From Pseudomonadales bacterium (GTDB lineage Bacteria > Pseudomonadota > Gammaproteobacteria > Pseudomonadales > Azotimanducaceae): a stretch of DNA of 64,000 nucleotides. Both the position numbers and the translations under genes were made by a program. Where the stretch lies: positions 97,582-161,581 of the forward strand of contig JANQOA010000368.1 of assembly GCA_028279305.1 (NCBI GenBank), written 5' to 3'. The notes below the pieces were generated by a model. It did not search any database. It worked only from the letters and a program-made list of their open reading frames with translations, and had not been told where the DNA came from. Positions within the stretch are counted from its first letter, which is position 1. Every line of letters starts with the position of its first letter. Shown one piece after another: positions 6,152-14,874 of this stretch.

Positions 6152-8358
6152 GACGCAGCAAGCCCCTCGTTTGATCCCTCTTCGAGCAAAGAGGGTTTCT
6201 CAACTTTGACCACCCGGCCCGGATACCCCTTGAAGTGTGGGATGCCTTGTTCATAGTCCAGAAATTCATCGTCGTCTGAACACAGCACTGCATCGCTTGA
6301 GATAAACGCACCGCCAAGCTCTGCCTGGCCGCGAAGTTCCGGGTACCACCAACCGTGGGGTACCCGCAGATGTCCTTCTTTCATGTTTTCTTTGACGGCA
6401 AGTTCTGCCGTAACCTGTCCGTAGGCCGTCTGCAGCTCCACCCAGTCTCCGTCAGCCAGCCCTTCTTTCTCTGCATCCGCCGGGTGTATGAAGATACTCG
6501 GCAACGGACAACGCCTGCGAAGCTCAGGAATGTTTCGCTGGCCTGTCTGGAAAAAAGGATCCTCGCGCACGCCGGAGAACACCGCGTATGGGAACTCCTC
6601 CGTCAACGCCGGACCTTCCCGGTGATACGGCAGCGGGTCGAAGCCCAGATCCTGCAAAACCGAGGAAGACAGTTCTACCTTGCCCGAAGGTGTTGCAAAG
6701 CCGGTCTTCCGGTATTTGCGAAACTCCGGTGTCTGCATTTCCATGAAGCCAGTCTTTTCAAACTCGGCAAACGTCCGGCCTGAGCGCGAGAGCCTGTAAT
6801 CAATCACATCTTCGATGGTTTCCCAGGGAAAACGATTGCCAAAGTCAAAACGCCTGGCCAGATCTTTCCAGAACTGATATGTGCTGCTGATGTCTTCACC
6901 AGGCTCTACGGATTTCTGCGACAGCGTCAGACGTGCGGTCCAGCTCCAGCTATCCGCAACGTGGTTGCGTTCACTGAAGACGTCACCGGGCATGACATAG
7001 TCCGCCAGCATCGCCGTTGGCGTCATAAAGATTTCGTGGGCAACGATCAGTTCCTGATTCATCATCGCCTTTAAAATCTGATGTTGATTCGGGTAACTCA
7101 TGAGCGTGTTGTTACCCAGCGTGAAAAACGCTTTCACCGGATAGGGATCTTCCGTCGCCATGGCCCGGAACAGGTTTGATGGATTAGCCATGTGGCAACC
7201 CATGACGAGGTCCGCGTAGGGAAAGCCCCAGACTTTCTCAGTGGGTTCTTTCAACATTTCGGCCACCCGGTAGGTGTATACCGGATGGTCGTCATACCCG
7301 AGTTGCTTGGCTTTCTGTTCTGCGGGCAACTCCTCGTGCAGCGCAATCTCTGTCTCCGGGATATAGCCTTGGCTGAAGCCGCCCAGCGTCTCACCACCCA
7401 CAACGTCCAGGTTACCTGTCACTGCACGCAGTATCGAATGCAGTCGAATGGCAGACGTTGAGGAGATCTGCATATCCGTAATGGGTGTCCAGGGAATGAT
7501 CGAACCATCAGCGTTGGCATACATGCGGGCCGCTTCTGCGATCAGTTTGCGGTCTACCCCCGTGATCTCTTCAACACGCTCTAGCGGGTATTCATCAACA
7601 CGCGCCTTCAACTCATCAAAGCCGATACACCAATCCCGAACAAACTCTTTGTCGTATAACTCTTCGTCAAAGATGACTTTCAACCAGCCTAAGCACATCG
7701 CGGCGTCAGTACCCGCACGCAGCCGCAGGTGAAGATCAGCCACTTCCGCCTGCTCCGAAACCCGAGGATCAAGAACAATCACTTTCGCACCGCGGGCGCG
7801 CGCCGCTTCAATCTGGTTGTAAATAGGGGTCCAGGAGTGCTTCTTCGGATTGTGACCAAAAAGCACAATGCAGTTAGTGTTACCGAAATCGCCCATCGGA
7901 AACCAGCCGTAGGTCAGCTTGTTTACCGCCGCTGTATTGCCTGCACAAAGGGCAACGCCGCTGGTCCAATTGGGAGAGCCTAACAAGTTCATGAAGCGCC
8001 GGTCGGCGCCGTAGGTCACCTGAGTGTTCCAGCCGGACGTTGAAACCGCAAAACTCTCAGGGCCGTATTGATTCACAACCTTTTTCAGGCGCTCCGCAAT
8101 CTCATCCATCGCCTGTTCGTAAGAAATCTCTTCCCACTTGTCTGCACCACGCTCACCCACGCGTTTCAGCGGTTTGCGGAGCCGCTCCGGGTGATTATGA
8201 ATACTGGGCGCCGCCACACCTTTAAAACAGATGTTGTTGGCCAACATCGGGTTGTCGTGGGCGATTACCCGGCTCACTTGCCCGTCCTTGACTTCAGTCC
8301 TCAACTGACAACCGATGTCACAAATGCTGCACACCGAATATTTTGCTTCCGCACCCAT
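6148..8358 (-). CDS. DMSO-reductase-family Mo/W enzyme, acetylene-hydratase-like
   Basis: A 736-residue bis-pterin enzyme with no Tat signal, so cytoplasmic. The [4Fe-4S] ligands are C10, C13, C17 and C44. From memory, it aligns well with Pelobacter acetylene hydratase: Asp14 and Lys46 match catalytic Asp13 and Lys48, Cys138 in LCAGNTAAV matches metal ligand Cys141, and RRFMNLLGSPNWTS is shared. Trp176 and Trp290 match two residues of the substrate ring; two ring isoleucines differ (Trp110, Ala139). An unusual hydratase or oxidoreductase is possible, and the substrate is unknown. It lies 15 bp after a MarR gene and leads into two overlapping small genes. No electron-transfer subunit is adjacent, as expected for a non-redox hydratase. 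Confidence 0.88.
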   Translation of the reverse strand: MGAEAKYSVCSICDIGCQLRTEVKDGQVSRVIAHDNPMLANNICFKGVAAPSIHNHPERLRKPLKRVGERGADKWEEISYEQAMDEIAERLKKVVNQYGPESFAVSTSGWNTQVTYGADRRFMNLLGSPNWTSGVALCAGNTAAVNKLTYGWFPMGDFGNTNCIVLFGHNPKKHSWTPIYNQIEAARARGAKVIVLDPRVSEQAEVADLHLRLRAGTDAAMCLGWLKVIFDEELYDKEFVRDWCIGFDELKARVDEYPLERVEEITGVDRKLIAEAARMYANADGSIIPWTPITDMQISSTSAIRLHSILRAVTGNLDVVGGETLGGFSQGYIPETEIALHEELPAEQKAKQLGYDDHPVYTYRVAEMLKEPTEKVWGFPYADLVMGCHMANPSNLFRAMATEDPYPVKAFFTLGNNTLMSYPNQHQILKAMMNQELIVAHEIFMTPTAMLADYVMPGDVFSERNHVADSWSWTARLTLSQKSVEPGEDISSTYQFWKDLARRFDFGNRFPWETIEDVIDYRLSRSGRTFAEFEKTGFMEMQTPEFRKYRKTGFATPSGKVELSSSVLQDLGFDPLPYHREGPALTEEFPYAVFSGVREDPFFQTGQRNIPELRRRCPLPSIFIHPADAEKEGLADGDWVELQTAYGQVTAELAVKENMKEGHLRVPHGWWYPELRGQAELGGAFISSDAVLCSDDDEFLDYEQGIPHFKGYPGRVVKVEKPSLLEEGSNEGLAAS

Positions 8359-8373
8359 AGTTTTAGCCCTCTT

Positions 8374-8802
8374 CTAAATCTGATTTGCCGCCAACGGCTC
8401 TGTCAGCGTCGCCAGCATGTCTTCAAGTTGTTCCCGTCGATCCAAACCCAACCTTTCCAGCAGTTCGTTCTGGACCGCATACCACAGCGGCACTGCGCGT
8501 TTGAACGCGTCGCGGCCCTTGCGGCTCAAGTGAATCGTTTTACTGCGGGCATCCGGCCCGACTCTGGTATGGATAAGACCCATCTTTTCCAGGACTTTCA
8601 GGTTCCGGCCTAACGTACTGCGTTCAAGCTGACTGGCGTCAGCAAGATCCGTTAAGGTCGGCGCTTCCAGACTTCTGATAAGGTTCAACTGAGAAAACTG
8701 GGTCACGCTGATTCCAGACGGCGCCATGGCATCGTCATAAGCCTGCGTAAGCTGCTGCGCCGCAGACCGCAAATCAATACAGAGACATCGCTCATCCGAC
8801 AT
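8374..8802 (-). CDS. MarR-family regulator
   Basis: A 142-residue winged-helix regulator. The N-terminus CLCIDLRSAAQQLTQAYD is a Cys-containing variant common in one MarR subgroup and might sense oxidants. The recognition region is LADASQLERSTLGRNLKVLE, and the wing is RVGPDARSKTIHLSRKG. It precedes the acetylene-hydratase-like gene by 15 bp on the same strand and lies just downstream of a perfect 20-bp palindrome, so it probably controls itself and the enzyme operon. Confidence 0.92.
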   Translation of the reverse strand: MSDERCLCIDLRSAAQQLTQAYDDAMAPSGISVTQFSQLNLIRSLEAPTLTDLADASQLERSTLGRNLKVLEKMGLIHTRVGPDARSKTIHLSRKGRDAFKRAVPLWYAVQNELLERLGLDRREQLEDMLATLTEPLAANQI

Positions 8803-8814
8803 ATTGCGCGTACC

Positions 8815-8834
8815 TACCCGTAATATTACGGGTA
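8815..8834. promoter_or_regulatory. Perfect 20-bp palindrome, probable MarR operator
   Basis: TACCCGTAATATTACGGGTA is an uninterrupted perfect palindrome 12 bp upstream of the MarR start (8802). Its size and place fit an autoregulated MarR operator for the MarR/hydratase-like operon. It also separates this operon from the NorF-like gene ending at 8875, so an internal promoter here is likely. Confidence 0.7.
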
Positions 8835-8874
8835 TATACTCATATGTGCGCGCAAATGTAAAGTCATTATTGCT

Positions 8875-9150
8875 TCAAAATTCGCAGATGATCAGCAGAA
8901 CTACGCATACCCCCACTATCCAAACCTCGAACACATGACGCAGCCAACGCGGGGCGGTGCGCAACTCCATAAATTGGAAGGCAACCAGCCAAACCTTGGC
9001 AAACGCCACAACAAGTACCCCTGCGATGGCCAGAGAAGCGCCGCTAGCAGTCCCGGCGCCCAGCCACCAACCCACGGCGGTGGCAACTAGAAGCACCAGC
9101 CAGGTAACTGTCATCGGGCGGGCAGCCAAATCGGTTCCATGTTGATTCAT
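8875..9150 (-). CDS. Cytochrome c oxidase subunit IV family protein (NorF-like)
   Basis: A 91-residue integral membrane protein with three predicted helices (about 14-33, 37-58, 70-90) and the FQFMELRTAPRW linker typical of prokaryotic COX4 (PF03626) proteins. In denitrifiers the equivalent NorF accompanies NorE. Here it follows a subunit-III-like gene by 12 bp. No heme-copper subunit I or II gene is near, so it is an accessory subunit separated from any catalytic core. Confidence 0.82.
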   Translation of the reverse strand: MNQHGTDLAARPMTVTWLVLLVATAVGWWLGAGTASGASLAIAGVLVVAFAKVWLVAFQFMELRTAPRWLRHVFEVWIVGVCVVLLIICEF

Positions 9151-9162
9151 GATTTAATCCAG

Positions 9163-9789
9163 TCAGAGCAGATAAAACAGGGCAAACAAAACAATCCACA
9201 GCAGATCCACCAGATGCCAGAACGTAGCTCCGCTTTCAATGGTGGCTAGTTCCCGCTTTGTAAATGCCGGGCGCAGGCTGGCCCGCCGCACCACCAGCAA
9301 AACGCCGATCCCAACGATCACATGCAACAGGTGGATGCCGGTAAACATGAAGAAGTACATGTAGAAGTCGTTGGTCGCGGGCGTTAGTCCAGCAGAAATT
9401 TTGTCACCCCACTCAAAGATTTTGTTAACGGCAAAGAGGATCCCACTGAGTATTGCCAGGGTGAAGTAACGGCTGGCCGCAGCGCCGCCGCCCGCCCGGC
9501 ACGTTACAACACCAACCGCCACAAACCAGGACCCGGTTAACAGCAGTACCGTATTCAATACGCCAACCCGCATATCGAGTGATTCGCGAGCCTGGCTGAA
9601 AACAAGCGGCTGATCCACCTGTCCCAGCGCGATCAAGACAAAAAAGACAGCGAAGACGATAAGATCACCGGCTACAAACAACCAGATGCCGATCTCACCC
9701 GGAACGTGTTTTCCTTCAGGTGCACCGCCGATTATTGCGGCGCTCTGCAGCGATCGCGTTGCGGAACAACCCGCAGGGTTATCCAGCAT
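9163..9789 (-). CDS. Cytochrome c oxidase subunit III family protein (NorE-like)
   Basis: A 208-residue inner-membrane protein with about five helices. Family features are HVPGEIGIWLFVAGDL near residue 30, KIFEWGDKISAG, the FMFTGIHLLHVIVG helix and GATFWHLVDLLWIVLFALFYLL at the end. Its ATG overlaps the stop of the upstream membrane gene (TGATG at 9791-9787), indicating coupling. Without a subunit I nearby it more resembles NorE than a true oxidase subunit III. Confidence 0.88.
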   Translation of the reverse strand: MLDNPAGCSATRSLQSAAIIGGAPEGKHVPGEIGIWLFVAGDLIVFAVFFVLIALGQVDQPLVFSQARESLDMRVGVLNTVLLLTGSWFVAVGVVTCRAGGGAAASRYFTLAILSGILFAVNKIFEWGDKISAGLTPATNDFYMYFFMFTGIHLLHVIVGIGVLLVVRRASLRPAFTKRELATIESGATFWHLVDLLWIVLFALFYLL

Positions 9790-10529
9790 CAGGCTGGTGC
9801 AGCCGTCTCAACTGCTTCAACTTTGCTTTGTTTCACCGCACTGAGTAACGACACAGACATCACCGCAATCCAGGCGAAATAGGCGAGGTAGGGAATCCAG
9901 AGCGCTACGATGCCGTGCCAGGAAAACGGTCCATCCTTAAAGAATATAATCAGCATACCCGGCACATACAGCAGAGCGGCCCACAGATTTACATAGGCTA
10001 CCCACCTGGGGAACGGTTCGCTGCCTTCGTCAGCCCAGAGGATCGGCAATGCGATGACGACACACCAACCGCCGAACAACGGCACCGAAAACAAGGCGAG
10101 GAAGTATGCGAAATCGATCCACGTCACAATGATGGACGGCTCATAGAGTTCAGGTCTGAAGGCAGCCAATCCCCAGGCAAATGCCACCAGAACGCCAATG
10201 GTCATTGCCGCCGCGGCGAACACCGCTTGGACAATCGAGAACATCGGGTTCACCTCGGCTCGCCTTGTCTGCGCGGCGATACCCGCGCCCAAGGTACCGA
10301 ACAGTGCAAACGACAGGACCATGAAGGCGGAACCCAGCCTGATGGCGAAGGCGTCTGCGGATACCTTGCTGACGAATTCCGCTGATGTTTCCGCGGAATT
10401 GAACAGCGGCGGCAGCATGCCGCCGAGAATAACTCCGCCTATGATGAAAAAAACAATACAAGCAAAGCCGGTCATGGCACAGAACACCATGGATTTTCGG
10501 AACATTGGATCGTCATCGATTGTCTTCAT
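9789..10529 (-). CDS. Polytopic membrane protein of unknown function
   Basis: A 246-residue protein with about six to seven hydrophobic segments (roughly 15-37, 58-80, 95-115, 133-152, 157-175, 190-206, 213-235). The ATG at 10529 is preferred over one at 10544 because a GAGGAGGGG ribosome site precedes it. The stop overlaps the start of the NorE-like gene. I do not recognise the family. The operon suggests a membrane partner of the NorE/NorF-like pair, perhaps quinone- or heme-linked, which is inference. Confidence 0.75.
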   Translation of the reverse strand: MKTIDDDPMFRKSMVFCAMTGFACIVFFIIGGVILGGMLPPLFNSAETSAEFVSKVSADAFAIRLGSAFMVLSFALFGTLGAGIAAQTRRAEVNPMFSIVQAVFAAAAMTIGVLVAFAWGLAAFRPELYEPSIIVTWIDFAYFLALFSVPLFGGWCVVIALPILWADEGSEPFPRWVAYVNLWAALLYVPGMLIIFFKDGPFSWHGIVALWIPYLAYFAWIAVMSVSLLSAVKQSKVEAVETAAPA

Positions 10530-10577
10530 GTCTCCCCTCCTCAATGGAGATTTTGAAATTCCGCGCGAAAGCGAAGC

Positions 10578-11885
10578 TCATCCGCTCGCCTCGATCTCAA
10601 GCGCGGCACGTTCCCCGCTGTAAACTGCCGCCTCCACACCGGCCTGAGAGAAATAGTCACCCGCAAGCTTTACGCTTGCGGGCAACAGATCATGCACCTT
10701 GTCCAACTGCTCGTAGTGACCCGGTTTGGCGATGGTTAACCCTTTGTCATAGCGAAACAGCTGCACAAAACTCGGCGTTGGCGCTTGACCAAAAGCCGCG
10801 TGTACCTGGCGTACGGCCTCCTGCTTGATGTCTTCATCACTCATCCCCGCCAGCGGCGGGGTATTGAAATACACACCCACCGCCTGACCACCCACGGGAA
10901 CTGATCCGGGCGACCGGCGGCCGTGCAAGACCATCGCGCCTACCGTGCGGACCCCGCCGATCCCTACCGGCAACACCATGTCAGCGGGATAGTCCGGCCA
11001 GGGGTTTGTTTCGTAGGCAATCGCCACGTGTGCATATGCCGTGTACGGCGTACTCAGCAGCCGCGCTTGGGCATCGTCCTCCACGAACCCCTGCAACAAG
11101 CTGGCGGCAGTGAACGCTTCGGTGGCAATCACCAGTGCATCAGCCTCATACTTCTGTGTACCCGCAACCACCTGCCAGCGCCCATTAACACGATCCAGGC
11201 GCTCGACAGGACAGCCAACATGCACCCGGTTACCCGGGATCGATTCAATCAACCACTCACTGATCTGGCCAATACCTTCCGGCGGAACCGAGAGCTTCAG
11301 TTTGTGCGATTGCTGAATAATCGCTTGTGGAAATGGTGTAGACAGCACCTTTGGCGGCACTGCATACAGAAAGTCCATTATTGGACGCACAATGTACTCG
11401 AAAGCCTGGTCGCCCAAACGTCTGCGCGACCAGTCTTCCAGATTTTCACCCTGATCGAACCGCGCAAGTTCTGAGCCGTTAAAGGGGTTAGCGGCACCTG
11501 CGCTCAGCATCAGTTTCAGACCCGCGCCGATCACACGCACCTTGGCGCTCAGGTCCAGAACAGGCAGCCGCAAAAAACTGGCGATGGAGTCAAAGCGCAC
11601 GGCATAGCGTTCATTATCATCGTCAGCCAACTCGGCTCTGCCCTCCCAGGGTACGAGTTGGTGATAACGATTCATTTCTTTCAGCAACGCCATCGTGCGA
11701 GGATAGATGCCACCCATAAGAAACAGGGCACCGGTTGCGAGATTAAAACCATCGCGCTCAAGCTGTTTCGTGCGGCCGCCCACTTTATCTGCCGCTTCAA
11801 GCAGCTGAACATCATGGCCATACTTGTTAGCTGTGTACGCAGCAGCACAGCCGGCAGGACCAGCTCCGATAACAACTATCTTCAT
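10578..11885 (-). CDS. FAD-dependent amine oxidase / protoporphyrinogen-oxidase-like protein
   Basis: A 435-residue flavoprotein. The N-terminal dinucleotide fold is VVIGAGPAGCAAAY (4-17), with the EAADKVGGRTKQL second motif and GALFLMGG after it, and a C-terminal FAD closure LAGDYFSQAGVEAAVYSGERAA. This is the pattern of the protoporphyrinogen oxidase, phytoene desaturase and amine oxidase superfamily. It begins 7 bp after the MpaB-like gene and is followed by three membrane genes. Which reaction it catalyses is open; electrons might pass to the neighbouring membrane proteins. Confidence 0.87.
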   Translation of the reverse strand: MKIVVIGAGPAGCAAAYTANKYGHDVQLLEAADKVGGRTKQLERDGFNLATGALFLMGGIYPRTMALLKEMNRYHQLVPWEGRAELADDDNERYAVRFDSIASFLRLPVLDLSAKVRVIGAGLKLMLSAGAANPFNGSELARFDQGENLEDWSRRRLGDQAFEYIVRPIMDFLYAVPPKVLSTPFPQAIIQQSHKLKLSVPPEGIGQISEWLIESIPGNRVHVGCPVERLDRVNGRWQVVAGTQKYEADALVIATEAFTAASLLQGFVEDDAQARLLSTPYTAYAHVAIAYETNPWPDYPADMVLPVGIGGVRTVGAMVLHGRRSPGSVPVGGQAVGVYFNTPPLAGMSDEDIKQEAVRQVHAAFGQAPTPSFVQLFRYDKGLTIAKPGHYEQLDKVHDLLPASVKLAGDYFSQAGVEAAVYSGERAALEIEASG

Positions 11886-11892
11886 ATGCCCT

Positions 11893-12906
11893 TCATCTGC
11901 CGTTTGGCATGTGATTCATCACGGGGCAGCCGGCTTTGGATGAACCTCTCAGCCCGACGGATGATGCGCCGCCACGGTGCCAACCAAGATGATCGGCACG
12001 CGCCGCAGCAACGCTGTCCATTGCCCTGTACTCCTCGCTGGTTAATACCTTGCGCGTATCGTATGCGGATACCTTGGCATCTGCCGCTAACCTTGTCTTA
12101 TAGAAAAACACAGCCTTTAGCAGTACATGCGCCAGCCAGCGCGGAACACCCCGCAGCGGGAGGATGCGAACATGCTCCAGGAAGTCATCTTCCATTGAAT
12201 AAGTAGCCAGCCAACGCCCGAGCCGATGCAAGGGGCGCGGAAACCACCGCTCGCCAAAAGCGTGTATCAGAGCGTTAACCAGATCTGTCTGCACCGGTGA
12301 ATAAACGTGATTCTTCCTTTCCCATTGATCTACAAACACCTCCAGTGCCGGCAGCGTCTCGGGGAAAGGTTCCAACCCCCGGTCGCCCTGATGCCGGAAG
12401 TGCCGGGAGAGATCCTTGGCAAAATTAAATTGTGCAAGCTTGAGCCGCGGGTTCATGCCGCCCAATCCGAGCTTCTGCAGCAAACGATCTTGAAGTACCA
12501 CTAGTCGGCCGAGAACATAAATGAAGTCATCGCTGTCTTCGAAGTGTTGCGGTAAATGTTTGGCCACTGCGCCGTGAATCCGGTTAAGACGGTTAACGGA
12601 TTTAATGGTTTCAGGCGCATTGGGACCGTGGACATACCATATCCAGAAGAAATTCAAGGCATCCTGCATGCGTTGATTGGGCCGTCGAATCGCTTTGTTG
12701 GTGAATACCTGTGTCTCTGCCATATGAGCAGGTTTGACAACGTAACTGTTCAGCAGGGTAACCAGAAAGTTAAGGGTGAACTCGTCCATCTGGAATTGCG
12801 CAACCATGGACATGATTCGCGCGTAGTCCTTATCCGGATCAAGCTGATAGAGTTCGCGATCAATCCACCGCCGACCCTGCTTTGTTTCTTCAGAAAAAGT
12901 GATCAT
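11893..12906 (-). CDS. Oxygenase MpaB-like (DUF2236-type) protein
   Basis: A 337-residue, mainly helical soluble protein. The layout recalls DUF2236/MpaB proteins: a RLNRIHGAVAKHLP segment followed by DFIYVLGRLVVLQDRLLQKLG, then a basic C-terminal region. These His/Arg-rich proteins are linked to heme-dependent oxygenation, such as rubber oxygenase and MpaB. Assignment is from remembered pattern only. It is first in the operon with the flavin amine oxidase and membrane proteins, and divergent from an AraC regulator. Confidence 0.55.
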   Translation of the reverse strand: MITFSEETKQGRRWIDRELYQLDPDKDYARIMSMVAQFQMDEFTLNFLVTLLNSYVVKPAHMAETQVFTNKAIRRPNQRMQDALNFFWIWYVHGPNAPETIKSVNRLNRIHGAVAKHLPQHFEDSDDFIYVLGRLVVLQDRLLQKLGLGGMNPRLKLAQFNFAKDLSRHFRHQGDRGLEPFPETLPALEVFVDQWERKNHVYSPVQTDLVNALIHAFGERWFPRPLHRLGRWLATYSMEDDFLEHVRILPLRGVPRWLAHVLLKAVFFYKTRLAADAKVSAYDTRKVLTSEEYRAMDSVAAARADHLGWHRGGASSVGLRGSSKAGCPVMNHMPNGR

Positions 12907-12989
12907 CTATAGGCCCGCCTGGAATGGTGATCAGCAGTTGAACTCGTTTCTCATGGTGTTGATGCTAGCGCCAAAAAGGTTGGAATTAC

Positions 12990-13026
12990 GGGACATTTTT
13001 TGCCACATTAGGGACATTTTTTGCCA
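12990..13026. promoter_or_regulatory. Two 16-bp direct repeats, candidate AraC-type binding sites
   Basis: GGGACATTTTTTGCCA occurs at 12990-13005 and again at 13011-13026, exactly 21 bp apart, which is two helical turns. AraC proteins use two HTH motifs per monomer and often bind direct repeats with this phasing. The pair lies between the divergent MpaB-like gene (start 12906) and the AraC gene (start 13055). Confidence 0.62.
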
Positions 13027-13054
13027 AGATGAGTTGTCTACCAGGAGCATTGGC

Positions 13055-14092
13055 ATGGCTTTACAAGATCGGGAGCCGTTACTGTCAGCACCCGCATCGA
13101 TAGCTGTCGGTTACTCCCGGCTAATCGCAAGAATTCTGCAACTGCAGGAAAAAAACCTCGATATTCTGCTAAAACACAGCGGTCTTACGGTTGCAGAGCT
13201 CATGGATGATGCAACTCTGCTCACTAATAACCAGCAGTTACAGATTGTCCGCAACGCTATGGCGTACTCAAACAACCCATCGCTGGGCTTGGTGATCGGA
13301 CGCGCGCTGACGCCGCCGACACATGGCCCTTTGGGTTTTCTCGCTAACAGCAGTCCGGATCTTGTAACCGCCATCCAGGACTTTCAAAGTTTTATACCCG
13401 GACGAATGAGCCTCATTCAAAGCCGAACCGAATACCGCGAAGGCAATCTGGATTGCTGTTTCGACGTGGACATCGACGGCCAACCAACCCTGTATCGATG
13501 TGTTGCTGAAGCCTTTTTTCTAGCGCTGATTTCTTTGATCGAGTTTGTCCTGGGTGAAAAATTCAAACAAGGCACCATGTGTTGCAACTATGCTAAGCCC
13601 GCTTACTTCGACGAATACAGGAAAAACATCCATTGCCCAATCGAGTTCGATGCACCGGCAAATAAAGTTGTTGTACCCGCGCATCTGTTGCTCACTGCAA
13701 ATGCCTCTTCCGATGCTCAGAACTATAAATTTGCCTTAAGACAGTGTGAGCGGATGCTGAATGAACTGGAGGATAGCGAACACCGCTTGACGCAACGTGT
13801 AACGCGGCAACTGTTGTCACACCCGCCGGGGACACTCCGCGAGGAAGATGTTGCGCGGGAGAATTTCATCAGCAAGCGTACGCTGGCTCGCAGATTGGAT
13901 GCAGAAAACAGCTCATTCCGCGACCTGAGGGATCAGCTCTTGATGTCCCTTGCAACTGACTACCTGCGCGACACTGCGCTATCGGTGGAAGCCGTTGCCG
14001 TACTTCTAAACTATCACGACAGCTCCAGTTTCCGCAGGGCCTTTAAGCGTTGGACGCAAATGACCCCGCAACAGTTTCGCGGGAGACTGTGA
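13055..14092 (+). CDS. AraC-family regulator with PF12625-type N-terminal domain
   Basis: A 345-residue regulator. The N-terminal part (VGYSRLIARILQLQEKNLDILLKHSG onward) is the arabinose-binding-like sensory domain of the OruR/ArgR group. The C-terminal double HTH includes NFISKRTLARRLDAENSSFRDL and ends FRRAFKRWTQMTPQQFRGRL. The ATG at 13055 is chosen because AGGAG lies 7 bp before it; the longer frame would cover the direct repeats. It likely activates the divergent MpaB/amine oxidase/NorEF-like operon. Confidence 0.9.
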   Translation: MALQDREPLLSAPASIAVGYSRLIARILQLQEKNLDILLKHSGLTVAELMDDATLLTNNQQLQIVRNAMAYSNNPSLGLVIGRALTPPTHGPLGFLANSSPDLVTAIQDFQSFIPGRMSLIQSRTEYREGNLDCCFDVDIDGQPTLYRCVAEAFFLALISLIEFVLGEKFKQGTMCCNYAKPAYFDEYRKNIHCPIEFDAPANKVVVPAHLLLTANASSDAQNYKFALRQCERMLNELEDSEHRLTQRVTRQLLSHPPGTLREEDVARENFISKRTLARRLDAENSSFRDLRDQLLMSLATDYLRDTALSVEAVAVLLNYHDSSSFRRAFKRWTQMTPQQFRGRL

Positions 14093-14154
14093 CGTCCCAG
14101 GCTCAATTCGCATTTGTTCCTATTGCGGCGGCTCTACGTTTCACTGATCTAGCG

Positions 14155-14712
14155 TCAGGGTTTGCCGTCATCACCGGGACGGCCGCTGGCATGATAGACG
14201 CATGTTGTTTCGTTTTCCGCAGAGCAATCTCTGACTATTGCCATTGAACGATCAATTTGCCACTTATCATTTTTGACAAAGAACAGGTGAAGATCCACAG
14301 TCAGCATGTAAGGCTCGAGATCAAAACCGGGCTTCGGAGAAAATTTCAGGGTACCGTCGACAATTGCAAACGCCTTGTCGCCGTGGAAGAAGATTTCGAC
14401 CGGAGTCATTCCAGCCTCCCGCGAATACTGACTGTTCCCGAAAAAAAACTGCAGTTCATCCAGCCTGTCTTGCCTGCCGCGGGTTGAAGTCACGACGCCA
14501 TCCATACTTGCAGTCATGTTGACAAGGTCGGCACTGGTGTTAACCCGGTACTTCTCCAGGTCCCTTTCATTTATTGCCTGCACGATGCCCCTGATGTTGG
14601 CCCTGATCCCCTCTTCGTCGGCGGATTTGTCATCCGCATTTACAACCTGTGAATACACCAGCGCTGACGCAATCAAACCACCTAAAACACGTTTAGTGAC
14701 ATCTGTGACCAT
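14155..14712 (-). CDS. Exported SnoaL/NTF2-like protein
   Basis: A 185-residue protein with an N-terminal signal (VTKRVLGGLIASALVYSQVVNA, about 5-26) and an NTF2-like alpha+beta barrel. EEGIRANIRGIVQAINERDLEKY forms the first helices, and the C-terminal strand reads KWQIDRSMAIVRDC. AAGGGG lies 7 bp before the ATG. It is clearly paralogous to the protein at 35783-36286, which shares the signal, MTPTEI/MTPVEI, and RSMAVVR/RSMAIVR. Function unknown; the fold binds small hydrophobic ligands. It ends the long minus-strand run. Confidence 0.82.
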   Translation of the reverse strand: MVTDVTKRVLGGLIASALVYSQVVNADDKSADEEGIRANIRGIVQAINERDLEKYRVNTSADLVNMTASMDGVVTSTRGRQDRLDELQFFFGNSQYSREAGMTPVEIFFHGDKAFAIVDGTLKFSPKPGFDLEPYMLTVDLHLFFVKNDKWQIDRSMAIVRDCSAENETTCVYHASGRPGDDGKP

Positions 14713-14874
14713 CTGCTTGCCCCTTCAATATCCGGTACGCGTCCACGAGTACTCATAGCTCAACGGCAGTAAGGAATTACCAGCCAAAATGATATACGGG
14801 CTGGAAAACCGATCCACTTCATATTGCGTATGCAGCCATTCAAAAAACGCATATTGTTCTTCTGCCCGGTTGGC

